Assembly (NCBI RefSeq): GCF_024721175.1 | Contig: NZ_CP099399.1 | Location: 4,196,501 to 4,260,500, forward strand | Origin: Rhizobium sp. Pop5 | GTDB lineage: Bacteria; Pseudomonadota; Alphaproteobacteria; Rhizobiales; Rhizobiaceae | DNA: 64,000 bases | Direction of reading: 5' to 3' | Shown: positions 10,207-17,339 of the stretch, one piece after another | Layout: each line of letters begins with the position of its first letter | Numbering within the stretch: the first letter of the stretch is position 1 | The notes under the pieces: generated by a model | The model's input: only the letters and a program-made list of their open reading frames with translations | The model's database searches: none | Told to the model about the DNA's origin: nothing | Made by a program: the position numbers and the translations under genes

Positions 10207-11166
10207 ATGTCCGCGCACTCTCCCGTTCTCGTCGATATCAAGTTCAATCCCGAAGGCGTCGTCCGGGTGCTGAAGACGGCCTTTGCCGATCGCGGCAGCG
10301 TCAATCTCGCCGATCCGGCCAACCGCGAACGTGATCTCTGCGATCTCGAATACGCACTTCTCTGGAAGCCGGATGCAGACCTCTTCCAGCGGGCGCCGAA
10401 CCTCAAGGTGATCTTTTCGGGCGGCGCCGGCGTCGACCATATCATCGGCATGGACGGTCTGCCCGAGATCCCGATCGTCCGCTTCGTCGATCGCAGCCTG
10501 ACGACCCGCATGAGCGAATGGGTCGTCATGCAGTGCCTGATGCATCTGCGTGGGCAATACGCCCATGATATCCACCAGCGCCGGCGTGAATGGGCAAAAT
10601 TGATCGCGCCTGAGGCAGCAGAGGTTACGGTCGGTGTCATGGGACTCGGCATTCTCGGCCAGGATGCGGTCGCCAAGCTGAAGGTGATGGGTTTCAATGT
10701 CATCGGCTGGTCGCGCACCCGCAAAGAGATCGGTGGCGTCGAAACTTTCGATGCGAGCGAGCTGGACAGCTTCCTCGCAAAGACGGACATTCTCGTCGGC
10801 CTGCTGCCGCTGACGCCGGAGACGACGGGTTTTTACGATAGCGGGCTGTTCAAAAAGCTCGGCCGTAACGGTGCGCTTGGACAGCCGGTCTTCGTCAATG
10901 CCGGCCGCGGCAAGAGCCAGGTCGAGGCCGATATCGTGTCAGCCATCCGGGACGGCACCCTTGGCGGCGCTTCCCTCGATGTCTTCGAAGTGGAGCCGCT
11001 TGCATCAGACAACCCCTTATGGGACCTGGAGAACGTCTTCATCACGCCGCATGATGCGGCCGTTTCCGAAGAGAATGCACTGTTCCGTCATGTCGAGGCG
11101 CAGATTGCCCGTTTCGAGCGTGGCGAACCGCTGCAATTCGTCGTCGACCGCGCCGTCGGCTATTGA
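10207..11166 (+). CDS. D-isomer-specific 2-hydroxyacid dehydrogenase (GhrA-like)
   Basis: A 319-residue NAD(P)-dependent dehydrogenase resembling glyoxylate/hydroxypyruvate reductase A. Visible features are the substrate-site segment FSGGAGVDHI, the dinucleotide fold GVMGLGILGQDAV (near residue 140), NAGRGKSQVEADI, and the catalytic His region ITPHDAAVSEENA near the C-terminus. It is in the same direction as and 9 bases after yejF, without a clear terminator between them. The exact 2-oxoacid substrate is not determined by the sequence. Confidence 0.85.
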   Translation: MSAHSPVLVDIKFNPEGVVRVLKTAFADRGSVNLADPANRERDLCDLEYALLWKPDADLFQRAPNLKVIFSGGAGVDHIIGMDGLPEIPIVRFVDRSLTTRMSEWVVMQCLMHLRGQYAHDIHQRRREWAKLIAPEAAEVTVGVMGLGILGQDAVAKLKVMGFNVIGWSRTRKEIGGVETFDASELDSFLAKTDILVGLLPLTPETTGFYDSGLFKKLGRNGALGQPVFVNAGRGKSQVEADIVSAIRDGTLGGASLDVFEVEPLASDNPLWDLENVFITPHDAAVSEENALFRHVEAQIARFERGEPLQFVVDRAVGY

Positions 11167-11259
11167 ACGCTCGGGAACCTTCCAGACAGCCACCCGTTTC
11201 CTCTGCTGAGATTCTTCGCGGGCCGGTTATACCGGTCATGACGGCGGAAGGAGACGGTG

Positions 11260-11610
11260 ATGGCACATCAGACGGAAACACGCTGGGAAAAGTCCGATGG
11301 CAAGCTTCATAAGGAAGAGCTGATCCCGCCGGTGAGGGCGAGGCAGGGGCGGATGGGTTATCGTATCCTGATGGTCCTGCTTGCCGCTCTGGTGCTTGCT
11401 TTCGTGGTCTGGATTCCCGTCGAGATCTGGGGCAGTCGCGAGGCGGATGAAGTGGCGCCGCAACAGCCCGGTCAGCAGCTCCAGTCGCAGCAGCCTGACG
11501 TTTCAACCGCGCCGAGCCTGCAGAACGGTAAGGCGATTCCGACGGAGACCCAGAACACGACGCCGGCCGCCCCTGCAGCACCAGCCCAGCCGGCAACACC
11601 GGCCCAATGA
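11260..11610 (+). CDS. Small membrane-anchored protein of unknown function
   Basis: A 116-residue protein with one membrane helix (MVLLAALVLAFVVWIPVEIW, near residues 36-56) after a charged N-terminus, then a low-complexity tail rich in Gln, Pro, Ala and Thr ending APAQPATPAQ. I do not recognise a family. The ATG at 11260 is preferred over the overlapping GTG at 11257 because GGAG lies six bases upstream. A strong terminator follows immediately, so it is the last gene of its transcript. Probably a periplasm-facing tail (inference). Confidence 0.7.
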   Translation: MAHQTETRWEKSDGKLHKEELIPPVRARQGRMGYRILMVLLAALVLAFVVWIPVEIWGSREADEVAPQQPGQQLQSQQPDVSTAPSLQNGKAIPTETQNTTPAAPAAPAQPATPAQ

Positions 11611-11632
11611 GCGTTCGGCCAATGACCTCTCG

Positions 11633-11671
11633 CATCCCGCCGCCGTACTGCGGCGGGATGTTTATTGTTTT
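11633..11671 (+). terminator. Rho-independent terminator
   Basis: A perfect 11-bp stem, CATCCCGCCGC / GCGGCGGGATG, with a six-base loop (11644-11649) is followed by TTTATTGTTTT. It separates the upstream transcript from pncB. Confidence 0.9.
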
Positions 11672-11796
11672 GTCTGGACTTTCTCTGTCGATTTTTCGAT
11701 AAGAAGGCGCACGAGCCGGTTTCGTGCGGCCGGCCGGAGCTTTTGAGCCCCTGAAAACTTGGCAGCGCCTGACCGGAGTGGACAGGGGCAGGAATC

Positions 11797-13101
11797 ATGG
11801 CCAAGACTGATATCGCCAGACGCGTCTACAATCACGCTTGGAAACTCGACCCGATCATCCGCAGTCTGATCGATACCGACTTCTATAAGCTCCTGATGCT
11901 GCAGATGATCTGGAAGCTCTATCCCGAGGTCAACGCTTCCTTCACGCTCATCAACCGCACCAAGCGCGTGCATCTCGCCGAGGAGATTGACGAGGGCGAA
12001 TTGCGCGAACAGCTCGACCATGCCCGTACGCTCCGGCTCTCGAAGAAAGAGATGATCTGGCTTGCGGGTAACAGTTTCTATGGCCGTGCGCAGATCTTCG
12101 AACCGGAATTCCTGGCCTGGCTTTCCAATTTCCAGCTCCCCGAATACGAGCTGTCGAAGAAGGACGGGCAATATGTCCTGGATTTCCACGGGTCCTGGAA
12201 AGAAACCACCATGTGGGAGATCCCCGCACTTGCCATCGTCAACGAGCTACGCTCGCGCTCGGCGATGAGGGCGCTCGGTCCGTTCACCCTCGACGTGCTC
12301 TATGCCCGCGCCAAGGCGAAGATGTGGTCTAAGGTCGAGCGGCTGAGGGAGCTGCCGGGTTTGCGCATCTCCGATTTCGGCACCCGTCGGCGTCACAGTT
12401 TCCTCTGGCAGCGCTGGTGCGTCGAGGCGCTGAAGGAAGGCATCGGCCCGGCTTTTACCGGCACCAGCAATGTATTGCTGGCGATGGATTCCGATCTCGA
12501 AGCCGTCGGCACCAACGCCCACGAGCTGCCGATGGTGGCCGCCGCCCTTGCGGAAACCGGCGAGCAACTGCGCAACGCGCCCTACAAGATCCTGCGCGAC
12601 TGGAACAAGCTATACGGCGGTAACCTGCTGATCGTCCTGCCGGACGCCTTCGGCACCGCCGCCTTCCTGCGCGATGCACCGGAATGGGTCGCCGATTGGA
12701 CCGGCTTCCGCCCGGACAGCGCCCCGCCGATCGAAGGCGGCGAGAAGATCATCGACTGGTGGAAGAAGATGGGCCGCGATCCGCGCCAGAAGCTCTTGAT
12801 CTTTTCCGACGGTCTCGATGTGGATGCCATCATCGACACCTACCGGCATTTCGAGGGTCGGGTGCGCATGAGCTTCGGCTGGGGCACGAACCTGACGAAC
12901 GATTTTTCCGGCTGCGCGCCGACCGAGATATCGGGCCTCAACCCGATCTCCGTCGTCTGCAAGGTCAGCGACGCCAACGGCCGCCCGGCGGTAAAACTCT
13001 CCGACAACCCGCAGAAGGCGACTGGAGAGCCGGCCGAGGTCGAGCGTTATCTGAAATTCTTTGGTGCCGAAGACAGGATCGATCAGACCGTCCTGGTGTA
13101 A
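11797..13101 (+). CDS. pncB: Nicotinate phosphoribosyltransferase
   Basis: A 434-residue cytosolic enzyme joining nicotinate and PRPP to nicotinate mononucleotide in NAD salvage. The N-terminal [17 protein letters not shown] motif (near residues 24-40) is diagnostic of the family. Further family segments are [39 protein letters not shown] and a C-terminal [11 protein letters not shown]. Length fits bacterial PncB (about 400-435). Its last 19 bases overlap the convergent small gene on the other strand. Confidence 0.96.
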   Translation: MAKTDIARRVYNHAWKLDPIIRSLIDTDFYKLLMLQMIWKLYPEVNASFTLINRTKRVHLAEEIDEGELREQLDHARTLRLSKKEMIWLAGNSFYGRAQIFEPEFLAWLSNFQLPEYELSKKDGQYVLDFHGSWKETTMWEIPALAIVNELRSRSAMRALGPFTLDVLYARAKAKMWSKVERLRELPGLRISDFGTRRRHSFLWQRWCVEALKEGIGPAFTGTSNVLLAMDSDLEAVGTNAHELPMVAAALAETGEQLRNAPYKILRDWNKLYGGNLLIVLPDAFGTAAFLRDAPEWVADWTGFRPDSAPPIEGGEKIIDWWKKMGRDPRQKLLIFSDGLDVDAIIDTYRHFEGRVRMSFGWGTNLTNDFSGCAPTEISGLNPISVVCKVSDANGRPAVKLSDNPQKATGEPAEVERYLKFFGAEDRIDQTVLV

Positions 13102-13349
13102 CTCCGAGGCCGGACGCCGCCATCCCCGGGTACGGCGCGGCCGTCCCGTGGCGCATCGGCATGCCCCGCCATCGCATCCTCGATCGACCAGCCGAAGCGC
13201 CAGGCGTCGAACATCGAATACCATTCCTGGAAATCGGTGATCGGCAACACATCCGGTTTCGACATCGGATTGTCGGCCAGGCTGCGGCCAAGCGCGCGAT
13301 CCCGCACACCACGCTCCTGCATCTCAAGCAGATTCTCGAACATCGTCAT
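13083..13349 (-). CDS. Small protein of unknown function
   Basis: An 88-residue acidic cytoplasmic protein (start [19 protein letters not shown]) with a central aromatic-rich segment [18 protein letters not shown] and a Gly/Arg-rich C-terminus. It has a GGGAGGG-type ribosome site upstream. It overlaps the 3' end of pncB by 19 bases in convergent orientation. I do not recognise a domain. The codon usage and sensible composition make it more convincing than other antisense frames here. Confidence 0.6.
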   Translation of the reverse strand: MTMFENLLEMQERGVRDRALGRSLADNPMSKPDVLPITDFQEWYSMFDAWRFGWSIEDAMAGHADAPRDGRAVPGDGGVRPRSYTRTV

Positions 13350-13408
13350 CCCCGGGGCCCTCCCGTTCCATGGGTTTATGCAATCATGCTAATTAAGCAT
13401 TGTCGAGT

Positions 13409-13432
13409 CCGGATGTGAGCATTCCGGTTTTT
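13409..13432 (+). terminator. Possible Rho-independent terminator
   Basis: CCGGATG / CATTCCGG pair with one bulged T and a TGAG loop, followed by TTTTT. It is 300 bases after pncB on the plus strand, with no closer terminator seen. Confidence 0.4.
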
Positions 13433-13473
13433 CACAGGATTAGCCCCGATTCGTTATTTCAAGGAGGAAGGCA

Positions 13474-13605
13474 GTGGAAACCGGCTCGGGCCGACCGGTC
13501 GCGATTGACGGACGCGGCGTGACGGGGAGGCCCGGCTTCCTGGCTGGGGTCCGCCACCGAGCCTCCCGGCTGTCCGAATCTTCTGAATGCCGGCAGCCCC
13601 GATAA
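13474..13605 (+). CDS. Possible 43-codon small ORF with strong ribosome site
   Basis: A GTG start is preceded at ideal spacing by AAGGAGGA (13461-13468), one of the strongest Shine-Dalgarno sequences in the window. It opens a 43-residue Arg/Gly-rich frame ending in TAA. The encoded sequence shows no recognisable motif. The rest of 13350-13730 shows no other supportable gene. The call rests on the ribosome site alone and may be fortuitous. Confidence 0.25.
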   Translation: METGSGRPVAIDGRGVTGRPGFLAGVRHRASRLSESSECRQPR

Positions 13606-13730
13606 ACTGCCGCTTTCCGCTCGGGCTGATCCAATGGTGATGCACGAGATAGTTAGCCGAGGGTTAATATCCACCGGCTTGGTCTCAATCCGATACAATC
13701 TCCAGCATAGGCTGGCGAGGATCCTCAGCT

Positions 13731-13940
13731 TTAGGCAGCCAGCCTGCGAAACCGCGTTCTGATCCGGTCGAGATAGTAGTGGCCCGGAGATTGCGCCGCC
13801 GTCATAGCGAGCGCTTCCGAGGACGGCACACCTTCGAACAGACGCTCCTCGCCGTTCTTGAAGCAAATCCTGAGCCGCCCGTCTTCCTGGCTGAAATAGA
13901 CCGATTTGATGATCTTCGACTTTACCGAAAGTTCTTCCAC
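13731..13940 (-). CDS. KTSC-domain small protein
   Basis: A 69-residue protein matching the KTSC pattern: an N-terminal strand with SKIIKSVYFSQEDGRLRI, then F.NGEERLFEGVPSS, then SPGHYYLDRIRTRF. KTSC-domain proteins are small, and some are proposed to bind nucleic acid or associate with lysyl-tRNA synthetase; function is largely unknown. The start is GTG at 13940 with AGAGGT upstream. It marks the left edge of the accessory patch that ends at tRNA-Ser. Confidence 0.7.
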   Translation of the reverse strand: MEELSVKSKIIKSVYFSQEDGRLRICFKNGEERLFEGVPSSEALAMTAAQSPGHYYLDRIRTRFRRLAA

Positions 13941-14217
13941 CTGTTTTACCTCTGTTTTTTAGTTTGGCAGAACCTAAACCCAAACGTGCAAAGACGCGGT
14001 GAAGCAGCGTGGTAAAAATTCAGGAATCTTGCGATGCGTTGGCAGGCGCCGACATGACCTCGTCCTGACATCGGGATGCTGTTCCGACGCGTTTACATCA
14101 TCATCTCTGCAATCAGGTCAGCATCCCTGTCGTCGGGTGTCGGTCATAAGAGGCTCCAGTTGTTTGTTGGACTGGTATGACCCTACGCGCACGAGGCGAC
14201 CCCACCCAAATAATTGC

Positions 14218-14271
14218 TTGCACATGCAAAGATATTGACTTACGAAAACATCCAAGATATTGCATGTGCAT
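14218..14271. promoter_or_regulatory. Paired inverted operator-like sites before the SMR operon
   Basis: TTGCACATGCAA (14218-14229) and TTGCATGTGCAT (14260-14271) are near-exact reverse complements. AAGATATTG is also directly repeated next to them (14229-14237 and 14254-14262). They lie 23-76 bases before the truncated DsbA-like gene that heads the SMR operon. This is a plausible binding region for the MarR-type regulator encoded at 15772 (inference). The remainder of 13941-14293 holds no gene I can support. Confidence 0.5.
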
Positions 14272-14293
14272 ACAAGTAATTTGAGAGAGGCCG

Positions 14294-14512
14294 ATGAGTG
14301 CCGTAACCGTCTATACCGACTATGTTTGTCCCTTCTGCCTGCTCGCAGAGCAAGTCTTGACCGACATCGGCGAACGGTTTCTCCGGGGAACGCCGCCATT
14401 GGACGATTTGCGACAAGCAATGGACCAGTTCGGACGTTTCGGCATCGTCGCAGAACGTCACGAACACCAGGCACATGCTCTCACAAGCCCAACCAGCAAT
14501 GAAAGGACGTAG
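14294..14512 (+). pseudogene. Truncated DsbA-family thioredoxin-like gene
   Basis: The first ~22 residues, MSAVTVYTDYVCPFCLLAEQ, match the N-terminus and CxxC active site (CPFC) of DsbA/FrnE-type oxidoreductases. The frame then ends at only 72 residues, against about 200 for the family. The remainder (…LDDLRQAMDQFGRFG…) does not match the helical insertion I would expect. It looks like an internal deletion or a join to unrelated sequence. It lies 1 base before the first SMR gene, and its reading may now serve mainly as leader. A small redox protein in its own right cannot be excluded. Confidence 0.6.
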
Positions 14513-14513
14513 G

Positions 14514-14834
14514 ATGAACTGGCTCTATCTTGGAATTGCCGTGATATTCGAGATCACGGTTGCAATCAGCGCAGGCAAAGCAAAGGGATTCACGAACTTT
14601 GCGTGGACTGTCGTCACCCTCGTTAGCGGCGCTATCGCCACCTACTTCCTTAGTCTTGCACTTCTCACTTTCGATGTTGGCGTTGGTTACGCGATCTGGA
14701 CCTCCGTTGCAGGTGTCGGGATCGTCGTCCTAGGCGCGCTGTTCTTTGGCCAACAACTGAACTGGAAGAAGGTCCTCGGGATCGCTGTCGTCATTGGCGG
14801 CGTCGTCGGCCTGCGTCTTAGCGGCGCGGCATAA
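14514..14834 (+). CDS. SMR family multidrug/guanidinium-type efflux subunit 1
   Basis: A 106-residue, four-helix small multidrug resistance protein in the inner membrane. The essential membrane Glu is in LGIAVIFEITVAISAGKAKG (residue 13). The GYAIWTSVAG motif of helix 3 is present. The start at ATG 14514 has AGGACGTAGG upstream; in-frame codons extend further 5' but belong to the leader. With the next gene it forms a pair, as in heterodimeric SMR systems (YkkCD, EbrAB). Substrate may be cationic drugs or guanidinium; not decidable here. Confidence 0.88.
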   Translation: MNWLYLGIAVIFEITVAISAGKAKGFTNFAWTVVTLVSGAIATYFLSLALLTFDVGVGYAIWTSVAGVGIVVLGALFFGQQLNWKKVLGIAVVIGGVVGLRLSGAA

Positions 14835-14881
14835 AAAACCGCCGCCCTTATTCTCTCCCTCTGATCCGAAAGGAACCTGAC

Positions 14882-15250
14882 ATGACGACAACACATGAGA
14901 AGAAGGAAAACAGCGGGCGTGCATGGACGATGTTGATGTTCGCTGGCGCTTTTGAAATTGGCTACGCACTCAGTGTCGGAGGCAGCCACGCCTTTACGGT
15001 TCTGAACTGGTCGGTCGCTGCCTTGGTGTTTTTCCTGCTGACGCTCTACTTCTTGAGCGTAGCCTTGCGGACGATTGATGTGGGGATCGGCTACGCTGTT
15101 TGGGCGGGTATCGGTTCCGTCGGAGCCGCGGCCTTCGGGAGCGTTCTTCTCGATCAGCCGCTGACGCTGATCCAGGCATTTTGGCTGGCGGTTATTATCG
15201 TCGGCGTCGTCTGGTTGAAGCTCGCCGACAGCGCCAAACTCCAGGGATAA
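14882..15250 (+). CDS. SMR family multidrug/guanidinium-type efflux subunit 2
   Basis: A 122-residue SMR protein with an extra hydrophilic N-terminus of about 14 residues. The key Glu is in FAGAFEIGYALSVGGSHAF, and GYAVWAGIGSVGAA is the helix 3 motif. AAAGGAA stands upstream of the ATG. It lies 47 bases after subunit 1 and 5 bases before the deaminase gene, so all are probably one operon. Paired SMR subunits usually insert in opposite topology and work as heterodimers (family knowledge). Confidence 0.88.
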   Translation: MTTTHEKKENSGRAWTMLMFAGAFEIGYALSVGGSHAFTVLNWSVAALVFFLLTLYFLSVALRTIDVGIGYAVWAGIGSVGAAAFGSVLLDQPLTLIQAFWLAVIIVGVVWLKLADSAKLQG

Positions 15251-15255
15251 GCGCG

Positions 15256-15742
15256 ATGATCGCTGATCGCTCGACCCGCTACACGCAACTCATGGAGGAG
15301 GGGGTCGCCTTCTCCATGGATCATGTCCACGATGGCGGTATTCCATTCACGGCGCTTGTCGTCGATCAGAAGGGCGTTATTCCCGAACGCGGCGTCAACC
15401 GCGTTCGGGAGCATCACGATCCAACTGCCCATGCCGAGGTCGAGGCAAGACGCGATGCTTGCCGCACTCACGGCACAACGCATCTGCAGGGAACGACGCT
15501 GCTAGCGTCAGGAGAGCCGTGTGCGATGTGCTGGCACGAGCGCGGTCTATGCGGGCATTTCGCAGATATTCTTTGCCGCTGATCGCAACGAGGCAGCCGC
15601 GCATGGCTTCGACTATCGCGGCATGTATCCACTCTTTGCCGATGATCCGAAAACCTGGCGGTCGCCTGCCGTGAGCAAACTTGCCGTTTCGGAAGGGCTG
15701 CGCCCATTTCTGGAATTTCGTTCAGGGCTGCGCGCGTCCTAG
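15256..15742 (+). pseudogene. Nucleoside/guanine deaminase-like gene with frameshift
   Basis: Zinc-dependent deaminase motifs are clear: DPTAHAEVEARRDAC (HAE) and GEPCAMC (PCxxC). Frame 1 then breaks after CAMCWH and ends at 15582. The adjacent frame continues as SAVYAGISQIFFAADR and ends at 15742. Removing a single base near 15536-15540 joins the two into about 161 residues, the normal length for this family. As written the product lacks its C-terminal third. It could be a real decay event or a sequence error. Position inside an SMR operon suggests a link with detoxification of an amine or guanidine-like compound (inference). Confidence 0.75.
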
Positions 15743-15771
15743 CGGTGCGTCTCCCTTGAGTCAGTGCTTGT

Positions 15772-16239
15772 ATGGACATACATATGGAGAAGGTCCCGCC
15801 GGTTGCTCAAGAGGAGTCTGCATCAGTCATGTCAAAGAGAAGCGATTCATGGCTCAAGCTGATTCATGTGGTGGCCAATATCGAAGCCGATCTAGGCAAA
15901 GTTTTGCAAGAGCGGCACGGGCTTGGACTGTCGGACTACCGTGCGCTCGAGATATTGTCGCGATCCCCGGATTCCGAGCTTCGGATGCAAGAGTTGGCCT
16001 TGCATCTGCAGCTCAATCAAAGTTCAATTTCGCGAATGGTCGAGCGTTTGGAACGTGGCGGGCTGTCCGTTCGCGATCTTTGCCCGGACGACAAGCGCGG
16101 AGTCTATACTGTCCTTACCGACAAAGGGCGTTTACGCCTCGAAAGCGCGCAACCCGATTACGAAGCAGCCCTGACTGTTGCTCTCAAGGAACATGGTTGC
16201 GAGGGATTGCTGTCCACAAAGCTGACCGACACAAGGTAA
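15772..16239 (+). CDS. MarR family transcriptional regulator
   Basis: A 155-residue winged-helix repressor. The HTH is seen in MQELALHLQLNQSSISRMVE and the wing in LERGGLSVRDLCPDDKRG with the usual D-x-R-G motif. It follows the deaminase by 30 bases on the same strand and probably controls the SMR operon through the inverted sites at 14218-14271 (inference). The next possible Met is at residue 5. The C-terminus runs into a recombinase-like remnant in another frame. Confidence 0.85.
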   Translation: MDIHMEKVPPVAQEESASVMSKRSDSWLKLIHVVANIEADLGKVLQERHGLGLSDYRALEILSRSPDSELRMQELALHLQLNQSSISRMVERLERGGLSVRDLCPDDKRGVYTVLTDKGRLRLESAQPDYEAALTVALKEHGCEGLLSTKLTDTR

Positions 16240-16384
16240 GGACGGTCGAAAGCCCCACGCTCGCGAGCGCATCCGAGGCGGCGAAGGGGGCTATCGGCGG
16301 GATCATCTGCGCGCGCTGGTGCAGCGCGTCGAGGTCGCGGACGAAGCGATTCGGCGGCGATTGCCGTGCCCGGAAGCGGACTGA
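16226..16384 (+). pseudogene. C-terminal remnant of a large serine recombinase
   Basis: A frame open from 16226 to TGA at 16382 reads GGYRRDHLRALVQRVEVADE. From memory this strongly resembles the C-terminal end of large serine recombinases from rhizobial integrated elements. The N-terminal catalytic and zinc-ribbon parts are absent. It overlaps the last codons of marR in another frame and ends 3 bases before the 3' end of tRNA-Ser. This suggests that an integrated element once lay here and was mostly lost. Confidence 0.5.
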
Positions 16385-16386
16385 AA

Positions 16387-16476
16387 TGGCGGACAGGGTG
16401 GGATTCGAACCCACGGTACGCTTTCACGTACACACGCGTTCCAGGCGTGCGCCTTAAACCACTCGGCCACCTGTCC
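16387..16476 (-). tRNA. tRNA-Ser (anticodon GGA)
   Basis: Read on the minus strand, the 7-bp acceptor GGACAGG pairs with CCTGTCC, followed by a G discriminator and an encoded CCA (16387-16389). The anticodon arm is CACGCCTGGAACGCGTG with GGA in the loop. A long variable arm (TGTACGTGAAAGCGTAC) follows, and the T-loop is GGTTCGAATCC. The 90-base length and long variable arm are class II serine features. Confidence 0.97.
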
Positions 16477-16705
16477 TTTTTTGGCGTTCGCGCCCGGATA
16501 GGAGCAAATCGTCGGAACGGCGCGATATATACCGATGAATTTTTGCCGATCAACCCAAATCTAACAGTTTTTTGACTTCTTCCGATAAAACTCCCCTCGG
16601 CCCATCCCATTGTGCTTCACTTCAGCGATGATTATGTAGTTCTCAAGGTGGAGAATGGCGCGGCCTGCCGGAATTGTCCGGCAAATCGAAGCGTCGGAGG
16701 AATTG

Positions 16706-17023
16706 ATGCGTTTCCTGTTGCGTCTGGCGAGTCTTGTCGCGCTTGCGGCGGCCGTTATTGCCGGGACCATCGATTCGATACAGTCGGTTGCCGCCTCCGC
16801 CGTGGTGATGACGCCGATCTCTGACGCCTGGCAGGATGTGAGCCCGGCGACGCTGACCTCGTTGCAATCCTCCCTTTCCTATTATGTCCATCCGCGTTTC
16901 TACGCTTTCATCTTCCAGTGGCTGATGCTGCAGCCGGCCTTTGCCGTTTTCCTGGTGATCGCGCTGCTGCTCTGGATGATCGGCTACAAGAAGCCGCCGG
17001 TTGCCGGCCGTTTCTCCGCATAG
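16706..17023 (+). CDS. Small membrane protein of unknown function
   Basis: A 105-residue protein with two membrane helices: LRLASLVALAAAVIAGTI at the N-terminus and FLVIALLLWMIGY near residues 80-95. A conserved-looking middle reads VSPATLTSLQSSLSYYVHPR. The start at 16706 follows GGAGG (16696-16700) at ideal spacing, so the longer in-frame reading from 16655 is not needed. I do not recognise a family. The preceding 16477-16705 shows no gene. Confidence 0.75.
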   Translation: MRFLLRLASLVALAAAVIAGTIDSIQSVAASAVVMTPISDAWQDVSPATLTSLQSSLSYYVHPRFYAFIFQWLMLQPAFAVFLVIALLLWMIGYKKPPVAGRFSA

Positions 17024-17110
17024 AAAGTCGGTTTTGTCGGCAAGGCCCGATCAGAATTCGTGCGCTTGTCGCCGCCTCCGTGACGCCAGTATTTGCCGGC
17101 GGACTGGTTA

Positions 17111-17169
17111 GAAAATCCGCATTCCGGCAAGGCGAGCGTCCAAAAAATCAGCCCGGCGAGCGGATTTTC
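17111..17169. repeat. 10-bp perfect inverted repeat around a 39-base core
   Basis: GAAAATCCGC (17111-17120) and GCGGATTTTC (17160-17169) are exact reverse complements. The core contains TTCCGGC and GCCCGGC segments that could also pair partly. It lies in the 315-base gap between the small membrane protein and the nucleoside-binding protein gene. Confidence 0.6.
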
Positions 17170-17248
17170 GGCAATCGCTGCAAATCTTTACCAGTCGAAA
17201 AATTTCTGGTGAATTTTTCCGTGAGCCATGCAAGGATGCGCGCAGCCA

Positions 17249-17310
17249 GGCCTCCGGGGGGAGGTCGGTGGTTCCGCAGACATGCCCGAAATGGGCTTGC
17301 GGGAGGACCC
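17249..17310 (+). promoter_or_regulatory. Structured 5' leader of the nucleoside transporter gene
   Basis: Two helices can form just before the binding-protein start. Helix 1 is GGCCTCC (17249-17255) with GGAGGTC (17260-17266), loop GGGG. Helix 2 is nested: GCCC (17284-17287) / GGGC (17293-17296), enclosed by CCGCA (17274-17278) / TGCGG (17298-17302) and GGT (17270-17272) / ACC (17307-17309). A compact multi-stem leader 30 bases before the ATG is compatible with a riboswitch or other RNA control. It matches no class I can name with confidence. Confidence 0.4.
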
Positions 17311-17339
17311 CTAACGAATAGCAACAACAGGGCTGCACA

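Noticed and set aside
13459..13983. 174-codon minus-strand open frame
   Set aside because: It overlaps the KTSC gene in another frame, has no convincing ribosome site and no recognisable domain.
14040..14293. Guanidine (ykkC) riboswitch before the SMR genes
   Set aside because: I could not find the conserved paired elements; the region instead holds inverted protein-operator-like sites.
16226..16384. MarR gene fused in frame to the recombinase remnant
   Set aside because: Codon-by-codon check shows the recombinase-like frame is shifted by one base from marR and is separated by the marR stop.
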